Assembly (NCBI GenBank): GCA_910584905.1
Contig: CAJUCQ010000009.1
Coordinates: 1 to 48,194 of the forward strand
Length of the DNA: 48,194 bases
Source of the DNA: an uncultured Muribaculaceae bacterium
GTDB lineage: Bacteria > Bacteroidota > Bacteroidia > Bacteroidales > Muribaculaceae
Direction of reading: 5' to 3'
Under the pieces are notes generated by a model. It saw nothing but the letters and a program-made list of their open reading frames with translations, did not search any database and had not been told where the DNA came from. Positions 8,618-16,654 of the stretch are shown in pieces (position 1 is the first letter of the stretch; every line of letters starts with the position of its first letter). The position numbers and the translations under genes are program-made.

Positions 8618-9832
8618 ATGAACAGAAAGATTAGCGAACATATTGAATGGGTCGGGAAGACCGACTGGGAGTTGACTCATTTCCACGGCGAGGAGCTGAG
8701 CACGGCCCACGGGTCGAGCTATAATGCGTATCTGGTGAGGTGCGGGGGCAAGACCGTGCTGGTGGATACGGTGTGGCGTCCTTACGACCGCGAGTTTGTG
8801 GAGCGTCTGGCCGCGACGGTGGATTTGCATGATATTGATTTTATAGTGATGAACCACAATGAGGTGGACCACAGCGGCGCTCTTCCCGAGCTTATGGCTG
8901 AGATACCGGGAACGCCGATTTACTGCACGGCCAAGGGCGAGAGCATCATCCGCGGGCATTATCACCCCGAGGGATGGGATATACGGACGGTGCGCACGGG
9001 CGACCGCATAGCTCTCGGAGATGAGTCGCTCACGTTTATCGAGGCTCCGATGCTGCATTGGCCTGACACGATGTTTACGTATTTCAGCGGCGACGGGGGC
9101 GTGTTGTTTTCAAACGATGCTTTCGGGCAGCATTATGCGACGGAGAGCCTGTTTGAGGACCGCGAGAACCTTGAGGGTGCTATCCGTGAGGCCTTGAAGT
9201 ATTATGTGAATATCCTGACTCCTTTTTCGGCTCAGGTGGGGCGCAAGCTCGTGGAAATCGGGGCTATGAACCTGCCCCTGGCGCTTGTGGCTCCGAGCCA
9301 CGGGGTGATATGGCGAGAGCATATCCCCATGATAATGGAGCTTTACAAGGCATGGAGCGGGGGCTACGCCGAGGAGCGCGTGGCTGTCGTGTATGATACG
9401 ATGTGGAATTCGACGCGCCGCATGGCCGAGGCTATCGCCGACGGTATCGCCGAGGTGGCTCCGCGGGCGACTGTGACGCTGCATAATGCGTCGAAGCATG
9501 ATAAGAATGATATCGTGACTGAGGTGTTCCGGTCGAAAGCTCTTGTGATGGGGTGTCCGACGATCAACAATGAGCTGTCGTATGCCGTTGACGGTCTTCT
9601 CGGGATGATCAAAGGGCTTAAGCTGAAGGGAAAGTCGGGGGCGGCTTTCGGGTCGTACGGCTGGAGCGGCGAGGGCCCGGGGCTGATTCAGAACCGTCTG
9701 GAGGCGGCGGGTTTTGCGCCGGTGTGCGCTCCGCTGCGGCTTCAGTGGGTGCCTGACGCGGCCGGGCTTGAAGAATGCCGGGCTTTCGGGCGCGGCATCG
9801 GGGCGGCGGTGTTCGGCGCGCCTGAGGGCTGA
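8618..9832 (+). CDS. Flavodiiron protein (A-type, O2/NO reductase)
   Basis: This 404-residue cytoplasmic enzyme reduces O2 to water and/or NO to N2O, protecting an anaerobe. Residues 1-250 form the metallo-beta-lactamase-like diiron domain with all expected ligands: HNEVDH at 80-85 (His80, Glu82, Asp84, His85), His147, Asp167 and His228. Residues 253-404 are the flavodoxin-like FMN domain (VVYDTMWNSTRRMA near 257-270). There is no C-terminal rubredoxin or reductase extension, which makes it class A and in need of a separate rubredoxin; one is encoded just upstream. The stop lies 2 bp from the end of the convergent minus-strand gene. Confidence 0.95.
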   Translation: MNRKISEHIEWVGKTDWELTHFHGEELSTAHGSSYNAYLVRCGGKTVLVDTVWRPYDREFVERLAATVDLHDIDFIVMNHNEVDHSGALPELMAEIPGTPIYCTAKGESIIRGHYHPEGWDIRTVRTGDRIALGDESLTFIEAPMLHWPDTMFTYFSGDGGVLFSNDAFGQHYATESLFEDRENLEGAIREALKYYVNILTPFSAQVGRKLVEIGAMNLPLALVAPSHGVIWREHIPMIMELYKAWSGGYAEERVAVVYDTMWNSTRRMAEAIADGIAEVAPRATVTLHNASKHDKNDIVTEVFRSKALVMGCPTINNELSYAVDGLLGMIKGLKLKGKSGAAFGSYGWSGEGPGLIQNRLEAAGFAPVCAPLRLQWVPDAAGLEECRAFGRGIGAAVFGAPEG

Positions 9833-9834
9833 GT

Positions 9835-10758
9835 TTACGGCTCTTGCTTTTCGGGGAGCACTCTCGCGAGGCGGAAGCTTGCGCGGAGCGAGGGGAAGGC
9901 GAGGGTGAGGATTGAGGCGTTTTCGTTGTATTGGGCGTAGGTGTCGGCTTCGCTCAGGGGGCGTCGTGTGGCGGAGGTCCAGCGGAGGTCGAAGTGGCCT
10001 GTAAAGGGCGTGGGGGTCATTCGCGCTTTTATTTCGAGCGGCTTCCACGAGGCGGCTGTGCTTTTCAGGTGGATTATCAGGTATGAATCCTCGTCGACGG
10101 GGTCGCGGACGATGGCCAGAACGTATCCCTCGGGGCGGCTCATTGCGGCAGGCCCGTCGGGGGATATGTCTTTGTCGAGGTATTTGTAGAGGCCTTCGCG
10201 GGGGTCGGATGAGGCGGCGAGGCGGGCGGCGAGGGCTTCGACGGAGGCGAAGGGGGCGGCCTGCGGCGGGTCGAGGGCTTCGGCGCGCAGGCTTCGGCGC
10301 ATTACGGTCAGGGCGCCGGGGATGGTGGCCGTGACGGAGCGCGCGGCGGGGGTGTCGAATGCGGCTACGGAGGCAGATATTTCTTCGCAGGGGCCTCCGA
10401 GAGCAATTGCGAGGCCGGCGGCGTTGGCGCGGAGGCGGAGACCGAATCCTTTTTCGGCGGGGTCAATCGTGACCGGGGCTTTTCCGCGCGCGACGCATGC
10501 GCCGCTCGGGTCGGTGAATCGGTAGCTTACGGGGTGGGGGCGGCCGTCGGCGGCGTCGGCGAGGGCGGGGACTTGGAATGTGAGGGCTGCGCCGTTGCCG
10601 AATGTGATGCGGGCGTCGCAGGCCTGTGTCCGCGCGGCTTGCAGGCGCAGGGTGTAGACGAAGGCGTCGCAACGGGCAGGGAGGGTGTCGGTGATTTCGG
10701 CCGCGTATGCGGCGCCGACGGCGGCGAGGCCGAGGATGAGGGTTGCGGCGCGGGTCAT
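9835..10758 (-). CDS. Exported protein of unknown function, coupled to miaA
   Basis: I do not recognise this 307-residue protein. The N-terminus is a good signal peptide (MTRAATLILGLAAVGAAYAA, cleavage near residue 20), so it is periplasmic or surface-associated; there is no lipobox. The middle is alanine-rich with beta-strand-like patterning, and the C-terminal third (FDLRWTSATRRPLSEADTY) looks folded. I chose the ATG at 10758 because it overlaps the miaA stop as ATGA and gives the signal peptide at once; the frame stays open further upstream, inside miaA, without similarity. Translation is probably coupled to miaA. Confidence 0.75.
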   Translation of the reverse strand: MTRAATLILGLAAVGAAYAAEITDTLPARCDAFVYTLRLQAARTQACDARITFGNGAALTFQVPALADAADGRPHPVSYRFTDPSGACVARGKAPVTIDPAEKGFGLRLRANAAGLAIALGGPCEEISASVAAFDTPAARSVTATIPGALTVMRRSLRAEALDPPQAAPFASVEALAARLAASSDPREGLYKYLDKDISPDGPAAMSRPEGYVLAIVRDPVDEDSYLIIHLKSTAASWKPLEIKARMTPTPFTGHFDLRWTSATRRPLSEADTYAQYNENASILTLAFPSLRASFRLARVLPEKQEP

Positions 10759-11678
10759 AGGAGCGATTTTACGGCGGAGATGAAGTCGGCGGCGGGCATG
10801 TCGTAGGGAAGCCATTCGATGTGGAATCCCCGGCGTTCCATGCCGCGGAACCATGTCATTTGCCGTTTTGCGAACTGATGTATCGCCGTCTCAAGCCCGG
10901 AGGTCATTTCGTCGAATGTTATTTCGCCGATTGCGTGGCGGGTGAGGTATTTGTATTCGAGTCCGTAGTATATCAGGTTTTCGGGGGGTATTCCGCTGGC
11001 GAGGAGGCGCCGCACTTCGTCGAGCATGTGTTCGTCGTCGAATCTGCGGCGCATGCGTTCGGAAATGCGGCGGCGGCGTTCGTCGCGGGGTATGTCCAGC
11101 CCTATGATCATGGCGTTTTCGGCGGGATTGCCTTCGGCTTTGGCGAGGGCCGCGGCTTGTGGGTTTTCGGCGTAGAATGTTTCGATTTCGATGGCTCGGA
11201 TGGCTCGGGCGCAGGAATCGACGTCGGTGGTGTTGTGGAGTCGCTTCATTGCGGCGAGCATTTCGGTGAGCTCGGCGAGGCTTTTGTCGGCGAGCGTTTT
11301 CCGGAGGGCCTCGTTGCGGGGCACTTCGGGGAGGCGTATGCCGTTGAGGAGCGCTTCGACGTACATTCCGGTGCCTCCGACGACTATGGGGCGCCGGTGG
11401 CGGAGGCGGATGTCGTCGAGGGCGTCGCGGGCGTCGCGGAGATATTCGAAGAGGTTGTATTTATGGCCTGCCGGGGCCACGTCGATGAGGTGGTAAGCAA
11501 CGTCGGAGCCGTATTCGGCGAGGTCTTTGCCGGTGCCGACGTCCATGCCGCGGTAGACTTGCCTCGAGTCGGCGCTGATGATTTCGCCGTCGAGCGCGCG
11601 CGCGAGTGCGACGCCGCGCGCGGTTTTTCCGCAGGCTGTCGGGCCGACGATGGCGATTATGCGGGCGTTGTCGGTCAT
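10755..11678 (-). CDS. miaA: tRNA dimethylallyltransferase MiaA
   Basis: This 307-residue enzyme transfers a dimethylallyl group to N6 of A37 in tRNAs reading UNN codons. The P-loop GPTACGKT is at 12-19 and the tRNA/DMAPP-binding motif DSRQVYRGMDVGTGK at 37-51. VVGGTGMYVEALL and the late YKYLTRHAIGEI and KRQMTWFRG motifs are all family hallmarks. Its length is normal. The start follows directly on the stop of the upstream membrane-protein gene (no gap), and its own stop overlaps the next start as ATGA, so it is embedded in a translationally coupled operon. Confidence 0.96.
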   Translation of the reverse strand: MTDNARIIAIVGPTACGKTARGVALARALDGEIISADSRQVYRGMDVGTGKDLAEYGSDVAYHLIDVAPAGHKYNLFEYLRDARDALDDIRLRHRRPIVVGGTGMYVEALLNGIRLPEVPRNEALRKTLADKSLAELTEMLAAMKRLHNTTDVDSCARAIRAIEIETFYAENPQAAALAKAEGNPAENAMIIGLDIPRDERRRRISERMRRRFDDEHMLDEVRRLLASGIPPENLIYYGLEYKYLTRHAIGEITFDEMTSGLETAIHQFAKRQMTWFRGMERRGFHIEWLPYDMPAADFISAVKSLL

Positions 11679-12983
11679 TTATTTTCGTCTGAAGAATTTG
11701 CGGATTCGGTAGAGGGGCTTGTCTTCGTTGAATTCAGCGATTTCGCGCCAGAGGGGGTCGTCGTAGTCGACGTCCCATTTGGCGAGGTCGCGGAAGCGGA
11801 ATGTGGGTTTGTAGTTGCGGATGGGGTATTGCCGGCGTCCGTTTCGGTCGTATGTCTTCCAAGCCATTGTGACGGAGTATATCCTGACGAGTTCGGATGC
11901 GAGCACGGGCGAAATGCGGCCTTCGGCGGCGAGTCGTCGGATGTCGTAGAACCCTGCCCAGCGGTCGCCTGCGCCGTCGCCGTCTTCGGGGGCTATCTCG
12001 CGGCGGTCGAGGTCGGCGTCGAGGATTGCGGCGTAGTGGAGCACCTTGAGGTTTGAGGGCAGGGAGTCGCTGCTGTACAGATAGCGGAGCGTAAAGGCTT
12101 GTGTGTCGGCCATTTTAGCGAAGAGCTCGCGGGCCGTGGCTTCGTTGACGGGGTCGGTGCCTTGGCGTATGCTTTCGGCCGGGGAGTCGTATAGCCCGAA
12201 GTGGTTGGGGCGGATGAGGATTTCGTTGTCGGAGAAAATGAGGTATCGCACGAGGGTCGACAGCGGGGCGGAGGGCATGGTGTCGACGGCTTCGACGAGG
12301 GAGCTGAGTGTGGTGTAGCGGCCGCCCATGAAGAATAGCGAGAGGAGGTAGAATCCCAGCGGCATTATGACGAAGAAGAAGCGGTCGGGGGCGTTGAGGT
12401 TGGAGTTGATGTAGCGGGCGAAGTAGTACCACGCCTCGACGCCTCCGAGGAGCAGCGACAGCAGCAAGAGAATTTGCACCTGATAGGTCGTTTCGCGGGG
12501 AAGCATCGCTCGGATTGCGCCTGCGGGCGAGAGGGCCTCGGGGCGGCGTCTGTTGCGGCCGAAGATGAGCTGCCACGCGCATTGGAGGGCAAGCACGGGG
12601 AAAACGATGAGGCAGGTGATGAAGGGGATTTCGTCGTTGTACATCGGCAGGAGGATGACTCTTCCGATAAGGAAGGGCGTGCACAAAATCTCGATGGCGA
12701 GCATTATGGCGGCCGAGCACCAGAGCGAGCGGCAGGCGATGGCGAGCACGGGGGCGGTGAGAGCGCCGTCGGCGGTGGCGTGGCAGGCCGGGATGCGCGC
12801 CTGACGGATATAGAGGGCGGCGCCGGCGGCAATCACCGGCAGCCACAGGTAGGGCAACCACAGCGACAGCAGCAACAGCAGCATGAGACTCCCGAAGCCG
12901 ATGGCCCAGTTGGTCCAGAGCATCTTCAGGATGTCGGCGGCGGGAAGGCTGTCGGGGAGGAGGGTGTTTGAGGATTTATTCAT
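11679..12983 (-). CDS. Multi-pass membrane protein of unknown function
   Basis: I do not recognise this 434-residue protein. The first half holds about six hydrophobic segments (around 25-60, 78-100, 120-142, 167-190 and 203-222). The second half (about 225-434) is soluble and rich in charged and aromatic residues. It ends in a basic tail (RIRKFFRRK), which suggests a cytoplasmic C-terminus. The start overlaps the end of the dipeptidyl peptidase gene by 8 nt, and the stop abuts the miaA start, so it is co-translated with both. Nothing in the sequence names a substrate or activity. Confidence 0.8.
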   Translation of the reverse strand: MNKSSNTLLPDSLPAADILKMLWTNWAIGFGSLMLLLLLSLWLPYLWLPVIAAGAALYIRQARIPACHATADGALTAPVLAIACRSLWCSAAIMLAIEILCTPFLIGRVILLPMYNDEIPFITCLIVFPVLALQCAWQLIFGRNRRRPEALSPAGAIRAMLPRETTYQVQILLLLSLLLGGVEAWYYFARYINSNLNAPDRFFFVIMPLGFYLLSLFFMGGRYTTLSSLVEAVDTMPSAPLSTLVRYLIFSDNEILIRPNHFGLYDSPAESIRQGTDPVNEATARELFAKMADTQAFTLRYLYSSDSLPSNLKVLHYAAILDADLDRREIAPEDGDGAGDRWAGFYDIRRLAAEGRISPVLASELVRIYSVTMAWKTYDRNGRRQYPIRNYKPTFRFRDLAKWDVDYDDPLWREIAEFNEDKPLYRIRKFFRRK

Positions 12984-15204
12984 TCCCGAGTTTTTCGCTG
13001 AAGAAGTTGAACATTCGTGCCCACACGAGTGCGCGTGTGCGGCAACCGTTGATAGAGTGGTTCATGTTGGGGAACACGAACATGTCGCACATGAGGCCCT
13101 CGTTCTGGAGGCGCGCCACGAATTCGAGCGTGTTGGCCGGGTGAACGTTGTCATCGGCCGTGCCGTACATCATCAGCAGGTGGCATGCGAGGCTTGCGGC
13201 GCGGTTGAGGGGTGCGCTTTCGGTGTAGCCGTCGTCGTTTTGTCCGGGGGTGAGCATGAAGCGCTCGGCGTACACGGTGTCGTAGAGTCGCCAGTCGGTG
13301 ACCGGGGCGACGGCCACGGCTGCGGCGAAGGGCGTGGCGTGGCCTTGGGTGGCGCACATGAGGGCTTCGTATCCGCCGTAGCTCCATCCGTATAAGCCTA
13401 TTCTCGCGGGGTCTGCCCACGGCATGGAGGCGATGTAGCGGGCGGCGGCGGTCTGGTCTTCGGTCTCAAGGCGTCCGAGGCGGCGGTAGACCGTCTGCAT
13501 GAATTCGGCTCCCCGGCCGCCGGTGCCGCGTCCGTCGACGCACACGACGATGAATCCGTGAGCGGCGAAGTATTGTTCCCAGTCGAGCGACCAGCGGTTG
13601 AGCACGCTTTGCGAGCCGGGGCCGCTGTATTGCGACATGATTACGGGATATTTCTTCGCGGCGTTGAAGTTCTCGGGCTTGACGATGTATGCCTTCAGGG
13701 CGGGCGAAGCTCCTGATGCGGGAATGGTGAAGAATTCTTTTACGACGCCGAGACGTCCCGTGGCGGCCTTGTAGGCTTCGTTGTCTTCGACGGTGCGGAC
13801 GCGTCGGATGTCGGCGTCGCCGGTTTTGTAGAGTGTGTAGACGGGCGGGGTTGCGGCGTCGCTGTGGCCGAGGGTCACGAAGTTCATTTCGGGGGCGAAT
13901 GTGGCATCGGTGGTGCCTCCGTCGGTGTTGCCGAGGGTCTTGAGGCGGCCTTTGGCGTCGATGGCGTAAACGGTGCGGTCGGCCGGGGTCGGCGCCGCGG
14001 CCTGAAAGTATCTTGCGCCGGCGGCGTCTTTGCCGTAGTAGGCCGTGGCGTCGGCGTCGGGGAGGCCTGTTTCGGCCGTCGGGGAGCCTTGATAGCTGTA
14101 AGTATAGTATTTGAAGAATCCCGAGCGGAGCGAGCCTACGGTGAATCCGTCGGCGTCGCAGACCATGTGGGCGTATGCCGCTTCGGGAATCCAAGCTTTG
14201 GATTCGTCGACGTAGAGGCTCTTTACGACCGTGGACTTGGGGTTGGCGCGGAATATTTCAAGGCGGTTCTGGTCGCGGTTGAGGGTGGCGACCATGAGGG
14301 TTGCGGCGTCGGGTCCGTATGCGATGCGCGGGATGTATTCCACGGATGCGGCCGGGAGGGCAATTTCCTTTGTCTTGCGGGTCTCGATGTCGTAGGAGTG
14401 GAGTGTCACCGTCGAGTTTTTCTCACCCGCCACGGGATATTTGCAGGTGAACGTGCCGGGATATAGGGCGTATTCCCTGCGGGGGTCGCAGGCTCCCTCG
14501 TAGAGCGTCAGCGAGTATGAAGGCACGTCCGTTTCGTCGTAGCGCAGATAGCAGAGCGTGAGGTTGTCGGGCGCCCACGTCATCGACGATGCCGTGGCGA
14601 ATTCTTCTTCATAAGTCCAGTCGGGGACGCCGTTTATCACTTTTCCGGGAGCGCCGTCAGTGGTGACGGCCACTTCGGAGCCGTAGTCGAGTTTGGCCAC
14701 AAAGAGGTTGTTGGTCGCCGGGTCGGTGAATGCCACCATGCGCGAGTTGGGCGAGAAAAGCGGTGCGCGCTGGCGGCGTATGGTCTTCGACAGGGGGCGC
14801 AACAGGCGCGAGCGCACTTCGTAGACGTAGTATTCGGCGCTTGTCGAGCGGCGGTAGATCGGTTTTTCGGCGGTCCACACGAGGATGCGGCTTGCGTCGG
14901 GGCTTAGAGTGAAGCCTTCGATGGCGGCGAGGCGCGTCTCGCGGGCGTTGTCGACGTCGAAAAGCACCGATTCCTCGGCGCCGGTAGCGGTTTTGCGGAT
15001 TATGATTTTATGGCAGTCGGCGCTGAGTTCGGCGTAGCTTTCGCCTCCGGGCATGTATGCGATGCCCGATGGCGCGGCCGGGCGCGCGGCGGGTGCGGTG
15101 TATTTTTCGAGTTCCTGCTGCAGATTGCGGGAGGGCATTGCGGCCGAAGCGCCGACAAAGGCGAAGGCTAGTATAGCCGATAGGGATATGGTTCGGATAT
15201 TCAT
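12976..15204 (-). CDS. Dipeptidyl peptidase IV (S9B serine peptidase)
   Basis: This 742-residue exported peptidase removes N-terminal X-Pro dipeptides. A signal peptide (residues 1-22) is followed by an eight-bladed-propeller-like domain (about 40-490) and the alpha/beta-hydrolase domain. The propeller carries the Glu-Glu motif that binds the substrate amino terminus (DWTYEEEF, Glu199-201). The triad is visible: Ser608 in GWSYGGY, Asp684 in GTADDNVH and His716 in NMNHS. The EE motif favours DPP IV over a prolyl tripeptidyl peptidase. The ATG at 15204 is chosen because it begins the signal peptide; upstream codons are low-complexity read-through. It probably digests dietary or host proline-rich peptides. 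Confidence 0.93.
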   Translation of the reverse strand: MNIRTISLSAILAFAFVGASAAMPSRNLQQELEKYTAPAARPAAPSGIAYMPGGESYAELSADCHKIIIRKTATGAEESVLFDVDNARETRLAAIEGFTLSPDASRILVWTAEKPIYRRSTSAEYYVYEVRSRLLRPLSKTIRRQRAPLFSPNSRMVAFTDPATNNLFVAKLDYGSEVAVTTDGAPGKVINGVPDWTYEEEFATASSMTWAPDNLTLCYLRYDETDVPSYSLTLYEGACDPRREYALYPGTFTCKYPVAGEKNSTVTLHSYDIETRKTKEIALPAASVEYIPRIAYGPDAATLMVATLNRDQNRLEIFRANPKSTVVKSLYVDESKAWIPEAAYAHMVCDADGFTVGSLRSGFFKYYTYSYQGSPTAETGLPDADATAYYGKDAAGARYFQAAAPTPADRTVYAIDAKGRLKTLGNTDGGTTDATFAPEMNFVTLGHSDAATPPVYTLYKTGDADIRRVRTVEDNEAYKAATGRLGVVKEFFTIPASGASPALKAYIVKPENFNAAKKYPVIMSQYSGPGSQSVLNRWSLDWEQYFAAHGFIVVCVDGRGTGGRGAEFMQTVYRRLGRLETEDQTAAARYIASMPWADPARIGLYGWSYGGYEALMCATQGHATPFAAAVAVAPVTDWRLYDTVYAERFMLTPGQNDDGYTESAPLNRAASLACHLLMMYGTADDNVHPANTLEFVARLQNEGLMCDMFVFPNMNHSINGCRTRALVWARMFNFFSEKLGNE

Positions 15205-15277
15205 GACAGATATGATAACAATCGAAATGACGGATTGGGTCGCCGGGCGGTGTATGATATTGGCTCGGGTCCGGGGT

Positions 15278-16615
15278 TCAGAATAGCGAGAGCTGGGAGT
15301 CGTGGTCTTTGGGTTTTGGTTTGCGCGGTGGTTCCTGATAGCCGAATTCGTCGTCGGTAAGCTCCGAGCGCACGATTGTGCCTTTTGGCGGTGTGCCCGT
15401 GAGCCAGTCGACGGGCTGGAAGTCATCGTCGGCGAGGTCCTCGGGCTTGATGGGCCGGGTGGCAATCATGTCGTCGGCGCCATAGGGCGTGTCGGGGTCT
15501 TCGGCGCCGAAGGGCAGCGAGGGGGTGAGGTTTCCGGCGAGGCGCTTTTCGGCTTTTTCGAGGCGCTGGCGTAGGTCGCGGTTTTTCTGCTGGAGGCTCT
15601 TGATGCGGTCGTCGCGTTTTGTGATGGCGGTCTCTACCTGCTGCATCTGAGCGGTGATTTGTTCCATCCCTTTGAGCAGGCGAGATGCTTCTTCGAGCTG
15701 AGCGTCTTTGTCGGCGATGGCCTTGCGGGCGTCTTCGGCTTCGGCCGAGGCGGCTTCGACGCGGGCTTTGAGGGCATCGGTCTCGGCGGCGGCCCGGCGG
15801 CGTTCGTCGACCATCTCGTGCTGGAGGGAGTTGAACATCTCGGTGGCTGTGCGCTGAGCCTCGTCGCGGGCGGCGAGAGCGGTTTCAAGCTCGGCGATGC
15901 GGGCGTCGCGGTCTTTGAGCATGATTGTGTAGTCTTCGGCGGGAGGCGTGGTGCCTGCGGCGAGCTGTCCGCGGAGGCGTTCGACTTCGGCCGACAGCTC
16001 TTCGACCACGGCCGGCTGTATCTCGGAGAGTTTTATTTTGTTGAGGAGGCTTTTGTTTTCGAGGTCGAACTGTTCGCGCTCGGCTTCGAGGGCCTCCACC
16101 TGCGATTCGAGGTCCTGAACGCGGTCGGCGAGGGCGCGTCGGCGGCGGTCGGCGCTGAGCTGCTGTTCCTTTATCGACGAGCGCTGTTGTTCGAGGCTTT
16201 GTTTTTCCTGTCGGAGACGGGCGAGCTCGGCCGCGGTCTCGTGGTTGCTGCGCCGGACTGAATCTTCGGCGTAGACCCTCGCGTCGTCGACAAGCTTGGT
16301 GAGGTAGTCTTTCATCGACTGTTCGAGGGTCCGATAGAGGTATTCTTCCTGAGCTTTGGTGTCGACGGAAGAGCTGATGAATTGCGGGAGGGTGTCATTG
16401 AAAACGGCCACCACCGTCGAGAAAATGCCTTGCACGGCCTTGGGGTCGAGGGCCGGGGCCTCCGTCCGCTCGGGGCCGGATGCGGGTTCGGGCTTGTCCG
16501 CGGGTGCGTCCGTGGTGTCGGTGGCCGCATTGTCGTCGGCCAGCAGGCGGTCGTCCTCTTCGGCGTCAGCCGGGCCGAAGCCGAAGGCGCTTTTCATTTT
16601 TTTCAGGAAGCTCAT
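15278..16615 (-). CDS. Coiled-coil protein of unknown function
   Basis: This 445-residue soluble protein has no signal peptide or membrane segment. Residues 20-60 are acidic and low in complexity, about 90-365 form a long heptad-rich coiled coil (many E, A, R, Q, L), and the C-terminal 70 residues are proline-rich and end in SQLSLF. I know no enzymatic family for it. It lies 39 nt downstream of the receiver/ATP-grasp gene and is probably co-transcribed with it, so it could be a structural or scaffold partner of that protein; this is inference only. Confidence 0.8.
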   Translation of the reverse strand: MSFLKKMKSAFGFGPADAEEDDRLLADDNAATDTTDAPADKPEPASGPERTEAPALDPKAVQGIFSTVVAVFNDTLPQFISSSVDTKAQEEYLYRTLEQSMKDYLTKLVDDARVYAEDSVRRSNHETAAELARLRQEKQSLEQQRSSIKEQQLSADRRRRALADRVQDLESQVEALEAEREQFDLENKSLLNKIKLSEIQPAVVEELSAEVERLRGQLAAGTTPPAEDYTIMLKDRDARIAELETALAARDEAQRTATEMFNSLQHEMVDERRRAAAETDALKARVEAASAEAEDARKAIADKDAQLEEASRLLKGMEQITAQMQQVETAITKRDDRIKSLQQKNRDLRQRLEKAEKRLAGNLTPSLPFGAEDPDTPYGADDMIATRPIKPEDLADDDFQPVDWLTGTPPKGTIVRSELTDDEFGYQEPPRKPKPKDHDSQLSLF

Positions 16616-16654
16616 TTTGATTGATTCAGTTGAAAGGTGGGCGGTATTGGAGTG

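Noticed and set aside
10821..12056. 411-residue plus-strand frame opposite miaA
   Set aside because: Val/Glu/Gly-rich shadow of miaA and its neighbour, without domain.
15205..15465. 87-residue N-terminal extension of the dipeptidyl peptidase frame
   Set aside because: Low-complexity, no similarity, overlaps the coiled-coil gene; the internal ATG starts a proper signal peptide.
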